64,000 bases of DNA from contig NZ_FOZJ01000003.1 of assembly GCF_900114345.1 (NCBI RefSeq), positions 124,001 through 188,000 of the forward strand. The letters run 5' to 3'. Positions 53,047 through 61,865 of the stretch are shown here, piece by piece. Source of the DNA: Microbacterium sp. cf046. Lineage in GTDB: Bacteria > Actinomycetota > Actinomycetes > Actinomycetales > Microbacteriaceae. Each line of letters begins with the position of its first letter. Position 1 is the first letter of the stretch. A program made the translations under genes and the position numbers. The notes under the pieces were generated by a model. It ran no database searches, had not been told where the DNA came from, and saw only the letters and a list, made by a program, of their open reading frames with translations.

Positions 53047-53976
53047 GTGAAGAGAATCCCGCTCGGTCAGACCGAGGCGCCGAACGTGGTGCTCGGATTG
53101 ATGCGCATCGCCGACAAGACCGACGACGAGATCCGTCATCTCGTGGCGACCGCGCGGGACGCCGGCATCGACTTCTTCGATCACGCCGACGTCTACGGCC
53201 GCGCGCTGCACGGGTGCGAGTCGCGCTTCGCCGAGGCGATGCAGCTCTCCCCGTCCGAACGCGCCGAGATCACGATCCAGACCAAGGCCGGCATCGTCGG
53301 TGACGGACCGTACTTCGACTTCTCCTACGAGCACCTCATCGAGTCGGTGGAGGGTTCTCTCCGAGCCCTCCAGACCGACTACATCGACATCCTGCTGCTG
53401 CATCGTCCCGACGCCCTCGTCGAGCCGGAAGAGGTCGCCCGCGCGTTCGACGAGCTGGAGGCTTCGGGCAAGGTCCGCGCGTTCGGGGTCTCGAATCACA
53501 CCCCGCGGCAGATCGACCTGCTTGCAACCGCCGTCTCCCAGCCGCTCGTCGCCAATCAGCTGCAGCTGTCGATCACGCACGCGCCGATCATCGCGCAGGG
53601 CGTGGCGAGCAACATGGTCGGCACGGATCAGTCGCTGACGATCGACGGCGGCGGCATCCTCGACTACTGCCGTATCAAGGGCATCACCGTTCAGGCATGG
53701 TCGCCCTTCCAGGCCGGGTTCTTCACCGGGACGTTCCTGGGGTCGGACGACTATCCCGAACTCAACGCGGTCATCGATCGGCTGGCCGCCGCGTACGACG
53801 TGCCGGCGATCGCGATAGCGACGGCCTGGATCACCCGTCACCCCGCCGAGATGCAGGTCGTGCTGGGCACGACCAGCCCGGAGCGTGTCGCCGGTGCTGC
53901 GCTCGGTTCCGACATCCCGCTCTCGCGGAGCGAGTGGTACGAGCTGTTCCGCGCGGCCGGCCACAAGGTTCCCTGA
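53047..53976 (+). CDS. Aldo/keto reductase (YdhF-like)
   Basis: A 309-residue NADPH-dependent TIM-barrel reductase. FFDHADVYGRALHGCESRF carries the catalytic Tyr and Asp, TIQTKAG the Lys, LLHRPDALVEPEEVARAFDEL the substrate loop, and FGVSNHTPRQI the cofactor region; the E. coli YdhF subgroup fits best. GTG 53047 is preceded by CTGGAAGG. Substrate unknown. It is divergent from the LysR gene, and a second AKR gene follows after 60 bp. Confidence 0.88.
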   Translation: MKRIPLGQTEAPNVVLGLMRIADKTDDEIRHLVATARDAGIDFFDHADVYGRALHGCESRFAEAMQLSPSERAEITIQTKAGIVGDGPYFDFSYEHLIESVEGSLRALQTDYIDILLLHRPDALVEPEEVARAFDELEASGKVRAFGVSNHTPRQIDLLATAVSQPLVANQLQLSITHAPIIAQGVASNMVGTDQSLTIDGGGILDYCRIKGITVQAWSPFQAGFFTGTFLGSDDYPELNAVIDRLAAAYDVPAIAIATAWITRHPAEMQVVLGTTSPERVAGAALGSDIPLSRSEWYELFRAAGHKVP

Positions 53977-54039
53977 GTACCGTTCGACGATCACCCCGAA
54001 AATCACGGGCGCCTGGCGCGCCATGAAGGAGCAGAACCC

Positions 54040-55050
54040 TTGGTCAACCATCGATATCTCGGAAACAGTGGCCTCAAGGTCTCGGAGATCACCTACGGCA
54101 ACTGGGTGACACATGCGTCGCAGGTCGACGACTCCGCCGCGATCGCCACGGTGCACGCCGCGCTGGATGCAGGCATCACGACGTTCGACACCGCTGACAC
54201 GTACGCGAACACCGGCGCCGAGACCGTCCTGGGCAAGGCACTCGCCGGGCAGCGTCGCGAGTCGCTCGAGATCTTCACGAAGGTGTACTGGCCCACCGGC
54301 CCGAAGGGGCCGAACGACGGCGGACTCTCGCGCAAGCACATCATGGAGGCGATCAACGGGTCGCTCACGCGACTGGGCACCGACTACGTCGAGCTGTATC
54401 AGGCGCACCGCTACGACTACGAGACTCCGATCGAGGAGACCTTCCAGGCGTTCGCGGACGTCGTCCGCCAGGGCAAGGCGCTGTACATCGGCGTCTCGGA
54501 GTGGACCGCAGAACAGCTGCGCGAGGGTCACGCACTCGCGAAGGATCTCGGCATCCAGCTGATCTCGAACCAGCCGCAGTACTCCCTCCTGTGGCGCGTG
54601 ATCGAGGGCAAGGTCGTGCCGACCTCGGAAGAGCTCGGCATCTCGCAGATCGTCTGGTCGCCGATGGCGCAGGGCGTGCTCAGCGGCAAGTACCTGCCCG
54701 GCCAGCCGCACCCCGAGGGGTCGCGTGCGACCGACGAGAAGAGCGGCGCGATGTTCATCAAGCGCTTCCTCGAGGACGACGTGCTCACGGCCGTGCAGCG
54801 CCTCAAGCCCATCGCCGACGAGGCGGGCCTGTCGATGCCGCAGCTCGCGATCGCCTGGGTGCTGCAGAACCCGAACGTCGCCGCCGCGCTGGTCGGCGCT
54901 TCCCGCCCCGAGCAGATCGCCTCGAACGTCGCCGCCTCGGGCGTCACCCTCGACGCGGACACGATGGCCGCGATCGATGCCGCCGTCGGAGGTGTCGCGG
55001 TCACCGACCCCGAGCATACGTACAGCGTCTCGCCGAAGTCGCGGCCCTGA
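54040..55050 (+). CDS. Aldo/keto reductase (K+ channel beta-subunit type)
   Basis: A 336-residue NADPH-dependent reductase. TFDTADTYANTGAETVLGKAL (catalytic Asp/Tyr), FTKVYW (Lys), ELYQAHRYDYETPIEETFQA and IGVSEWTAEQLREG match the KCNAB-like AKR family. TTG 54040 is the start: AAGGAG (54026-54031) is correctly spaced and no other start precedes the conserved HRYLGNSGLKVSEI. It lies 63 bp after the first AKR and 17 bp before the NUDIX gene. Physiological substrate unknown. Confidence 0.88.
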   Translation: MVNHRYLGNSGLKVSEITYGNWVTHASQVDDSAAIATVHAALDAGITTFDTADTYANTGAETVLGKALAGQRRESLEIFTKVYWPTGPKGPNDGGLSRKHIMEAINGSLTRLGTDYVELYQAHRYDYETPIEETFQAFADVVRQGKALYIGVSEWTAEQLREGHALAKDLGIQLISNQPQYSLLWRVIEGKVVPTSEELGISQIVWSPMAQGVLSGKYLPGQPHPEGSRATDEKSGAMFIKRFLEDDVLTAVQRLKPIADEAGLSMPQLAIAWVLQNPNVAAALVGASRPEQIASNVAASGVTLDADTMAAIDAAVGGVAVTDPEHTYSVSPKSRP

Positions 55051-55066
55051 ACATGCGGACCGGCTC

Positions 55067-55546
55067 ATGGCGGTGACCAGCGCCGGCATCCTCCTCTACC
55101 GGCTGGCGGAGGGGGAGCCGGAGGTGCTCATCGCGCACATGGGCGGTCCGTATTGGGCGGCCAAGGACGAAGGGGCATGGTCTCTCCCGAAGGGCGAGTA
55201 CGACCCCGACTCCGAGGCCGCTCTGGATGCCGCGCTCCGTGAGTTCTCGGAAGAGCTCGGCGTGCCGGCTCCGGACGCCCCGTACGCCGAACTCGGAACG
55301 TTCGCATACTCGTCCGGCAAGCGCGTCACGGTGTTCGTCGCCGACGGATCCGGCTTCTCCCTGGACAGGCTCGAGTTCGGCGAGTTCGAGCTGGAGTGGC
55401 CGCCGCGCTCCGGGCGGACCCAGTCGTTCCCCGAGGTGGACCGCGCCGAGTGGGTGAGGACGGATGCCGCTCGCGAGCGGCTCGTGAAGGGTCAGCGGCC
55501 CGCGCTCGACGCGCTCGAGAAGCACCTCGCGGAGGCAGGCGCGTGA
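55067..55546 (+). CDS. NUDIX hydrolase
   Basis: A 159-residue NUDIX protein that would cleave a nucleoside-diphosphate-X substrate. The NUDIX box is KGEYDPDSEAALDAALREFSEELGV (residues ~43-67), with one extra residue before the first Glu compared with GX5EX7REUXEEXGU. The N-terminus AVTSAGILLYRLAEGEPEVLIAHMGGPYW is typical of the YfcD/oxidative-damage-repair subgroup. The start is 17 bp from the AKR gene; it converges on the membrane protein next to it. Confidence 0.85.
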   Translation: MAVTSAGILLYRLAEGEPEVLIAHMGGPYWAAKDEGAWSLPKGEYDPDSEAALDAALREFSEELGVPAPDAPYAELGTFAYSSGKRVTVFVADGSGFSLDRLEFGEFELEWPPRSGRTQSFPEVDRAEWVRTDAARERLVKGQRPALDALEKHLAEAGA

Positions 55547-55547
55547 T

Positions 55548-56411
55548 TCACTGCCAGCCCGGCGGCGGACTGGCAGTCGGTTCGCCGTAGGCGGTCGTGG
55601 CGACGGCCGCATCAGTCGAGTCGGAGGGCTCTGCGACCACGCTTCCTCCGGGCATCAGCGTGTAGGTCACGAGTTCGCCGAGCCCCGTGAACAGGTCGCT
55701 GTCGGCGTCGGAGTACCACGCCGGGAGCATGACCGACACCGGATTCGCGTACGCGTTCTCGACCGGGATGCACGTGATCGATGACACCGGCAGATCGGCG
55801 ATGATCATGCAGAACTTGTGGTCGACGGTCGGCCCGGCACCCACCGTGCGGCCGTACAGGATCCCGTACGGCTTGAGCTGATCGTGGATCATCGTGTCCG
55901 CGACGACTTCGCCGCCGGGGAGCGCGAGCACCTCGTCGCGCAGGCCGTCCATGTACAGCTCGTAGCCGACCTCGTAGCCGGCCGCGCGGCGCTCGCTCGC
56001 GACGGCGGCCGTCTTGGCGTGCAGGGCCGCCGTCTGCTGCGGGCCGGCGCGGTTCTCGCTCCACGCCGCGCCACCCATGAGCACCGCGACCACGGCCGTC
56101 ACGGCGATCAATCCGGTGTGCCAGCGGGGCGTTCGCGACGACCCCGGTGGAGCGGACTCGAGGACGAGCACGGACACCGCCCCCGCGGTCGCTTCAGACG
56201 CGACGCTGTCGTCGCCGGGACTCGACGCGGCGGTCGGCTGGGGCAGGGCGTCGAGGCGCGCGACTCGCACGCGCTCCTCGAGTTCCATGAGCCGGGCGAC
56301 GGCGACCGGATCAGCCGAGATGTCGGCATCCGGCCCGTAGGCGCGGGCGCGCAGCGCGTCGAGCTCGCGCTGCTCGGCGTGCGTGACGTCGCCGGACGGA
56401 ACGTCTCCCAC
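55548..56411 (-). CDS. Membrane protein of an unrecognised two-member family, paralogue B
   Basis: A 287-residue relative of the protein at 47705-48544: RELDALRARAYGPDADISADPVAVARLMELEE at the N-terminus, one transmembrane helix (LIAVTAVVAVLMGGAAW), then an outer domain with two Cys (FCMI, ITCIP). GTG 56411 is chosen so that the shared N-terminal block starts near residue 12. Outside the N-terminal block and helix the two proteins are hard to align, so the outer domain has diverged. It lies upstream of a regulator gene, 39 bp away. Function unknown. Confidence 0.68.
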   Translation of the reverse strand: MGDVPSGDVTHAEQRELDALRARAYGPDADISADPVAVARLMELEERVRVARLDALPQPTAASSPGDDSVASEATAGAVSVLVLESAPPGSSRTPRWHTGLIAVTAVVAVLMGGAAWSENRAGPQQTAALHAKTAAVASERRAAGYEVGYELYMDGLRDEVLALPGGEVVADTMIHDQLKPYGILYGRTVGAGPTVDHKFCMIIADLPVSSITCIPVENAYANPVSVMLPAWYSDADSDLFTGLGELVTYTLMPGGSVVAEPSDSTDAAVATTAYGEPTASPPPGWQ

Positions 56412-56449
56412 AGTTCCCAGGCTACGCCGCGCCCCGCCGGCACGGGTCG

Positions 56450-56917
56450 TCAGTCGGCGCCCCGCTCGGCGTCCCACTCCTCGAGCAGCTGCGGCATGCG
56501 TCTGGCCAGAAACCGGAAGAACTCCGACATGTCGCGCGCGCGCTCCACCGACAGGGGCGCGTCCGTGTTCTCGTCCGCGACCCGGTCGACGAAATCGGCC
56601 AGTCGTTCGTAGAGCGGCATGTTCGCGGTCAGCACGACGTGCCACCCCTGGTCGCGGATGTCATAGCGATCGCGCCGGTCGCCGCGGTGCGGGAGGCGGT
56701 GGATGATGTGGATGGACTGCAGGTACCGGACCGCGCCCGAGACCGCGGCGGGGGAGACGCCGAGGCGCTCGGCGAGTTCGGCCGCGGTGTAGCCGGCGTC
56801 GGGTGAGCCGACCAGTGCCATCATCACCCGGGCCGGCATGCGCGGCATCCCGGCCGCCGTCATCATCGCCGCGGCCTGCTCGGCCGGCTCCATCCCCGGG
56901 TGGTCCACGGTCGTCAT
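56450..56917 (-). CDS. GbsR/MarR-like transcriptional regulator
   Basis: A 155-residue winged-helix regulator. MPARVMMALVGSPDAGYTAAELAERLGVSPAAVSGAVRYLQSIHIIHRLPHRGDRRDRYDI contains the DNA-binding domain (residues ~26-85); the rest is helical and may mediate dimerisation. ATG 56917 overlaps the stop of the permease gene (ATGA), making it the third gene of an ATPase-permease-regulator operon, a usual plan for self-regulated exporters. The inducer is unknown. Confidence 0.85.
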   Translation of the reverse strand: MTTVDHPGMEPAEQAAAMMTAAGMPRMPARVMMALVGSPDAGYTAAELAERLGVSPAAVSGAVRYLQSIHIIHRLPHRGDRRDRYDIRDQGWHVVLTANMPLYERLADFVDRVADENTDAPLSVERARDMSEFFRFLARRMPQLLEEWDAERGAD

Positions 56918-58533
56918 CCTGCCGGAGCGAGCTCGCGCCGGCGCATGAGCACCGTCGCGGCACCGCCGAGCGCGACGATGGCCAGCAGCAGCCACCAGAG
57001 GCCCTGCAGGTCGATTCCGTCGCCGGTCACGGTCGGGGCGATCGCGATGGGAGCGACGTGGACGAGCCAATCGGGGAAGCCGAACAGCGGACCGAACAGT
57101 CCCAGGATCATCGCCAGCATCACGAGCGTCCACCCCAGCGGGATCGTCAGCCGGGGAGCCACGACGAAGACCAGTGCAGTCAGGACGAGGAAGACGGATG
57201 CTGCGACCACCTGGCCCGCGCCGACGACCGACACGTCGCCCATGAGCGACCAGTCGCCGTCGCGCCCCGCGATGCCGAGAGCGGCGCCGATCGCGGCCGA
57301 CGCGACCACGAGCACGATCGCGGCGAACCCGACGGACACGTATCCGGCCAGCCACCGCACGCGGTCGACCGGCGTCGCAAGCACCGGCTCGGCCGTGCCG
57401 TTCGCCTCGTCCTGCCGAGCGCGACACACGGTCTGCACGGCCGCGCACGCGGCGAGGATCCCCAGCACTTCGAAGAAGATCACGATCGCGCCCTGCTCGA
57501 TGCTGCCGTTCGCGCTGATCGCGCTGAGGATCGCCTCCACGGATGGCAGCTCCGTCACGACATCGCTGAGCACCCCGGCGAGGCTCGTCGCCAGGAGGCC
57601 GGTGAGCAGACCTCCCACGCACCAGCCGATGATGGAACCGCGGGTCAGTCGCCACACCAGCGTGGTGGGACCGGCCAATGCTCCACTCGCATCCACGCGC
57701 CCTCTGCGTTCGGGAACGAGGCTTGCGCCGAGGTCGCGGGACTGCTGGAGTGCGAGCGACACCGCTGCGAGCGCGAGCCCGAACGCCGCGCACAGCAGCA
57801 GCGGCCAGACTTCGTCGTCGGCGAACGGCCTCGAGTTCTCCCCCCAGCCGAACGGCGAGAGCCAGGTCAGCCATGAGCTCTCGATGCGCTGCAGATCCGC
57901 CGTCGGCGTGCCCACCGCGTTGCCGATGCCCCCGATCAGGAACGTGAGCAGCAGCACCCAGACGGCGAGCGAGTTCGCACCTCGGGAGGTGCGCATCAGC
58001 TGGCCGGCGAGAAGTCCGATCCCGAGGAAGGAGATGCCGACCGCGCCGGCTCCGAAGCCGGCCACGAACGAGCCGGCGGGCGCGAGTCCGGTCGCGATGA
58101 GTGCGAGTGCGGTCAGCAGCGCCAGGGCGAGGTTCGCGAGGATGCCGTGGGTCAGCGTGGCCAGAAACGGCAGCGTGCGGCCCGCCGGGGTGGCCGCGAC
58201 GAGCTCTGCACGTCCCTGCTCCTCGTCCATGCGGGTGTGGCGCACGGCGAGGAAAGTGCTCATGAACGCGGCGAGCATCGCCAGGTACGGAAAGATCAGG
58301 AAGAGCATGAAGGCGCCCTCAGCTGCACCGGAGGGCAGACCGCGGAACAGCATGATGACGGGATTGGCGATCGCCGTCGCCAGCAGCGCCTGACGGTCCT
58401 GCTCCGTTCCGTATGCACCGGTCACCCCGACGTACGTGGTGTAGGCCAGCAGAGCGGTGCCGACGATCCACATCAACAGCTGCCAGCGGTCGCGCCGGAT
58501 CCGCTCCCGCAGCAGGGTCGTGAAGACGCTCAT
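56914..58533 (-). CDS. ABC exporter permease (antibiotic/multidrug type)
   Basis: A 539-residue membrane protein with about 12 hydrophobic segments, formed of two ABC-2-like halves (MSVFTTLLRERIRRDRWQLLMWIVGTAL at the start of half one; GRVDASGALAGPTTLVWRLTRGSIIGW opening half two). EEQGRAELVAATPAGR and DEANGTAEPVLATPVDRVR are the cytoplasmic loops facing the ATPase. Similar double-length permeases export drugs or lipids in actinobacteria. ATGA overlaps with both neighbours fix its start and end. Confidence 0.87.
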   Translation of the reverse strand: MSVFTTLLRERIRRDRWQLLMWIVGTALLAYTTYVGVTGAYGTEQDRQALLATAIANPVIMLFRGLPSGAAEGAFMLFLIFPYLAMLAAFMSTFLAVRHTRMDEEQGRAELVAATPAGRTLPFLATLTHGILANLALALLTALALIATGLAPAGSFVAGFGAGAVGISFLGIGLLAGQLMRTSRGANSLAVWVLLLTFLIGGIGNAVGTPTADLQRIESSWLTWLSPFGWGENSRPFADDEVWPLLLCAAFGLALAAVSLALQQSRDLGASLVPERRGRVDASGALAGPTTLVWRLTRGSIIGWCVGGLLTGLLATSLAGVLSDVVTELPSVEAILSAISANGSIEQGAIVIFFEVLGILAACAAVQTVCRARQDEANGTAEPVLATPVDRVRWLAGYVSVGFAAIVLVVASAAIGAALGIAGRDGDWSLMGDVSVVGAGQVVAASVFLVLTALVFVVAPRLTIPLGWTLVMLAMILGLFGPLFGFPDWLVHVAPIAIAPTVTGDGIDLQGLWWLLLAIVALGGAATVLMRRRELAPAG

Positions 58534-59522
58534 CGTCCCGCTGCCGCCCGGCGATCCCGTCGCGAGCCGGTCACGTCGTCGTGGTGCGCTCCGTCGTCCG
58601 TGTCGTTCGAAGGTGAATCGGCCAAGAGGTCGTCGCCGTAGTGGCGCAGGAAGAGCTCCTCGAGCGACGGCGGTTCGACGCGCAGCCCCGTCACGTCGCG
58701 TCGTGCCAGCTCGGGCAGGGCCGCCGCAACCTGATCGCTGTCGATCGTGAACCGCGCGCGCCCCTCCGCGATGCTGGGCTCGTGCGCGCCCGGGATTCCC
58801 GCCGCCGCGCCGGCATCCGTCGCCTCGAACGAGATCTCGGTGCGCGTGAGGTGCCGCAGTTCTGCAAGCGTGCCGGACTCGACGACACGGCCGGCACGGA
58901 TGATGCTGACCCGGTCGCACAGCAGTTCGACCTCGGAGAGGATGTGGCTGGAGAGCAGCACCGTGGCCCCGGCATCCTTCATGCGCGCCATCTCGCGCCG
59001 GAACACGACCTCCATGAGCGGGTCGAGGCCGCTCGTCGGCTCATCGAAGATGTACAGATCGGCCGGCACGGACAGTGCGGCGATGAGCGCGACCTTCTGA
59101 CGGTTGCCCTTCGAGTACGCGCGGCCCTTCGTGCGCGGGTCGAACTGGAACTCCCGCATCAGGCGCTCCTTCTCACCCCGGTAGCGGTCGTCGTGCTTCG
59201 AGGCGCCTCGCAGGCGGGCCAGAACGTCGATCGACTCGCCGCCCGACAGATTCGGCCAGATGCTGACATCGCCCGGCACATAGGCGATGCGCCGATGCAG
59301 CGGGACCGCAGAGCGCCAGGGGTCCTCTCCGAAGACCGACGCCTCGCCGGCCGTGGCGCGCGCCAGCCCCAGGAGGATGCGGATCGTCGTGGACTTCCCT
59401 GCCCCGTTGGGTCCCAGGAATCCGTGCACCTGACCGGACTCGACCGTCAGGTCGAGTCCGTCGAGTGCGTGCACGTGGCCGTAGTGCTTGGTGAGGCCGT
59501 TCGTGGCGATGACTGTGCTCAT
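58530..59522 (-). CDS. ABC exporter ATPase
   Basis: A 330-residue ATPase: Walker A GPNGAGKST (~residues 38-46), signature YSKGNRQKVAL (an accepted variant of LSGGQ), Walker B LYIFDEPTSGLD and H-loop SSHILSEV. A ~100-residue C-terminal domain, ending in a charged Asp/Arg tail, is usual for DrrA-type drug exporters. ATG 59522 is preferred; the in-frame GTG at 59531 adds only three residues. First gene of the exporter/regulator operon, divergent from the GntR-prp operon with a shared 150-bp region. Confidence 0.88.
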   Translation of the reverse strand: MSTVIATNGLTKHYGHVHALDGLDLTVESGQVHGFLGPNGAGKSTTIRILLGLARATAGEASVFGEDPWRSAVPLHRRIAYVPGDVSIWPNLSGGESIDVLARLRGASKHDDRYRGEKERLMREFQFDPRTKGRAYSKGNRQKVALIAALSVPADLYIFDEPTSGLDPLMEVVFRREMARMKDAGATVLLSSHILSEVELLCDRVSIIRAGRVVESGTLAELRHLTRTEISFEATDAGAAAGIPGAHEPSIAEGRARFTIDSDQVAAALPELARRDVTGLRVEPPSLEELFLRHYGDDLLADSPSNDTDDGAHHDDVTGSRRDRRAAAGR

Positions 59523-59580
59523 GGCGCACACGGTACGCCTGTTTCAGGAAGTTGTGAATACTGCGAATGACGATCAGTGG

Positions 59581-59589
59581 TATGTATAC
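59581..59589. promoter_or_regulatory. Palindromic operator site 1 (TATGTATAC)
   Basis: TATGTATAC, containing the near-palindrome GTATAC, in an AT-rich patch unlike the surrounding 70 percent GC. The identical 9-mer recurs at 59633-59641, 52 bp (about five helical turns) away, which is the arrangement expected for cooperative GntR dimers. Confidence 0.5.
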
Positions 59590-59632
59590 GAAATCGGCCC
59601 GTTCAAGAAACATTTCTCCGCTTGGGACGATT

Positions 59633-59641
59633 TATGTATAC
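59633..59641. promoter_or_regulatory. Palindromic operator site 2 (TATGTATAC), overlapping a -10
   Basis: Second copy of the 9-mer, overlapping TATACAAT, a good -10 (TACAAT at 59639-59644), 33 bp before the GntR start. A repressor bound here would block RNA polymerase. No clear -35 is visible at the right distance. Confidence 0.5.
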
Positions 59642-59673
59642 AATAGCGACGTCGACGAGGGCAGGAGGTGCGT

Positions 59674-60327
59674 GTGAGAGCGAGTGATCGCGCGTATCGG
59701 ACTCTGCTGGACGAGATCCAGTCCGGAGCCCTTGCCCCCGGCACCGTGCTCGGAGAGGTCGAGCAGGCCGCCCGCATCGGAGTGAGCCGCACGCCGCTGC
59801 GCGAAGCACTCGGTCGTCTCGCCGCCGACGGACTCGTCGTGCAGCAGTCCGCGCGGGTGACCGTCGTGACCGACATCGACGTCCACGACATCCGCGCGCT
59901 CTTCGAACTGCGGCGTGCGCTGGAGGAGACCGCGGCGCGCGTGGCCGCCGAGCGCGGTGACGCTGCGGCGTTCGCCGAGCTCGCCGAAGAATTCGCCCAC
60001 TCGAGCCTGCGGGGTGCCGACGGGCGCGACGCGTACTACGCGCTCATCGCGCGATTCGACGCGCAGCTGGACGCCTCGGTCGGCAACGACTACCTGACCT
60101 CTGCGCTGCGCACCGTTCGCACGCATCTGGTCCGCGTGCGTCGCCTCGCGCGCGACATCCCCGAGCGGCTCACCGCCTCGGTCGCGGAGCACCGGCTCAT
60201 CGCCGAAGCGATCGCGGCGCGGGATGCCGACCTCGCCGCCCATGCGACGCACGTGCACCTGCACAACGCGCTCGCCACGATCCTCGCGTCCCTCGAGGGC
60301 GCGCACACCGAACAGGGAGCAGCATGA
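59674..60327 (+). CDS. GntR-family regulator (FCD subfamily), likely prp operon regulator
   Basis: A 217-residue regulator: winged helix [27 protein letters not shown] (residues ~27-53) plus an FCD effector domain with the metal-binding His/Asp cluster region ([45 protein letters not shown]). GTG 59674 is chosen because AGGAGG (59663-59668) is 5 bp ahead; GTG 59668 overlaps it. It overlaps prpD by ATGA, and the twin TATGTATAC sites upstream are probable operators for self-control. Confidence 0.9.
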   Translation: MRASDRAYRTLLDEIQSGALAPGTVLGEVEQAARIGVSRTPLREALGRLAADGLVVQQSARVTVVTDIDVHDIRALFELRRALEETAARVAAERGDAAAFAELAEEFAHSSLRGADGRDAYYALIARFDAQLDASVGNDYLTSALRTVRTHLVRVRRLARDIPERLTASVAEHRLIAEAIAARDADLAAHATHVHLHNALATILASLEGAHTEQGAA

Positions 60328-61865
60328 CCGTCAACCACCACCTCCGCGTGCACCGCAGCGACGAGCACCTCCCGCGCGAGGGCCAGCTCGCGTGGCGCAT
60401 CGCCGAAGTCGCGGCCGACCCCGTCGAGGTCGATGCCGACGTCGTCGACATGATCATCAACCGCGTCATCGACAACGCGGCCGTGGCCGCGGCATCCCTC
60501 ACCCGCGCACCGGTCAGCTCGGCGCGCCAGCAGGCGCTCGACCACGCCGTCTCGGTGAGCGGCAAGGGCGCGACCGTCTTCGGCTGCGCGATCGAGCGGC
60601 GCACCAGCCCCGAGTGGGCGGCATGGGCGAACGGCGTCGCGGTGCGCGAGCTCGACTACCACGACACGTTCCTGGCGGCCGAGTACTCGCACCCCGGAGA
60701 CAACATCCCGCCGATCGTCGCTGTGGCCCAGCACGTCGGATCGGACGGGCGCGCGCTCGTGCGCGGGCTGGCGACCGGCTACGAGATCCAGATCGACCTG
60801 GTGCGCGGAATCTCGCTGCACAAGCACAAGATCGACCATGTGGCCCACCTCGGCCCGTCGGCCGCGGCCGGAATCGGCACGCTGCTCGGCCTCGACGTCG
60901 AGACGATCTACCAGGCGGTCGGTCAGGCGCTCCACACCACGACCGCCACGCGGCAGTCGCGTAAGGGCGAGATCTCGACGTGGAAGGCGCACGCCCCCGC
61001 ATTCGCCGGGAAGATGGCGGTCGAGGCCGTCGACCGTGCCATGCGCGGCGAGACCAGCCCGTCGCCGATCTACGAGGGCGAAGACGGCGTGATCGCCTGG
61101 CTGCTCGATGGACCCGACGCGTCGTACGAGGTGCCGCTGCCGGCCGACGGGGAGTCCAAGCGCGGCATCCTGGATTCGTACACGAAGGAGCACTCGGCCG
61201 AGTACCAGGCGCAGGCATGGATCGACCTCGCCCGCAAGCTCGGCACCGAGTACCCCTCGCTGCGGGACGGGAAGCGCCCCGACGGCGAGGAGATCGAGTC
61301 GATCGTCCTGCACACGAGCCACCACACCCACTACGTCATCGGCTCGGGCGCCGGCGATCCGCAGAAGTACGACCCCACCGCGTCCCGCGAGACGCTCGAC
61401 CACTCGATCCCGTACATCTTCACGGTCGCGCTGCAGGACGGGACGTGGCACCACGAGGACTCCTACGCCCCCGAGCGCGCGGCGCGCGAAGACACCGTCG
61501 CGCTGTGGAAGAAGGTCACCACGGCCGAGGATGACGAGTGGACGCGCCGGTACCACTCGGAGGACCCGGACGAGAAGGCCTTCGGCGGACGCGTGGAGAT
61601 CCGCTTCGCGGACGGCAGCGAGATCGTCGACGAGATCGCGACGGCCGACGCCCATCCGCTCGGAGCCCGGCCGTTCGCCCGCGAGGACTACGTCCGCAAG
61701 TTCCGCATCCTCGCCGAGCCGGTGCTCGCGCCCGAGGAGATCGAGCGGTTCCTCGATCTGGCTCAGCGGCTGCCCGAGCTCACCGCCGACGAGGTCGGCC
61801 GGCTCACGATCGTCGCCGAGCACGGCGTGCTCGCCGGCGCCCCCGCGCCGAAGGGGCTGTTCTGA
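60324..61865 (+). CDS. prpD: 2-methylcitrate dehydratase (MmgE/PrpD)
   Basis: A 513-residue MmgE/PrpD-family enzyme that dehydrates 2-methylcitrate to 2-methylaconitate in propionate degradation. Family blocks: [90 protein letters not shown], and a C-terminal domain with [15 protein letters not shown]. Start overlaps the GntR stop (ATGA); its stop shares one base with the prpB start (TGATG). The neighbours prpB and prpC confirm the pathway. Confidence 0.93.
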   Translation: MTVNHHLRVHRSDEHLPREGQLAWRIAEVAADPVEVDADVVDMIINRVIDNAAVAAASLTRAPVSSARQQALDHAVSVSGKGATVFGCAIERRTSPEWAAWANGVAVRELDYHDTFLAAEYSHPGDNIPPIVAVAQHVGSDGRALVRGLATGYEIQIDLVRGISLHKHKIDHVAHLGPSAAAGIGTLLGLDVETIYQAVGQALHTTTATRQSRKGEISTWKAHAPAFAGKMAVEAVDRAMRGETSPSPIYEGEDGVIAWLLDGPDASYEVPLPADGESKRGILDSYTKEHSAEYQAQAWIDLARKLGTEYPSLRDGKRPDGEEIESIVLHTSHHTHYVIGSGAGDPQKYDPTASRETLDHSIPYIFTVALQDGTWHHEDSYAPERAAREDTVALWKKVTTAEDDEWTRRYHSEDPDEKAFGGRVEIRFADGSEIVDEIATADAHPLGARPFAREDYVRKFRILAEPVLAPEEIERFLDLAQRLPELTADEVGRLTIVAEHGVLAGAPAPKGLF

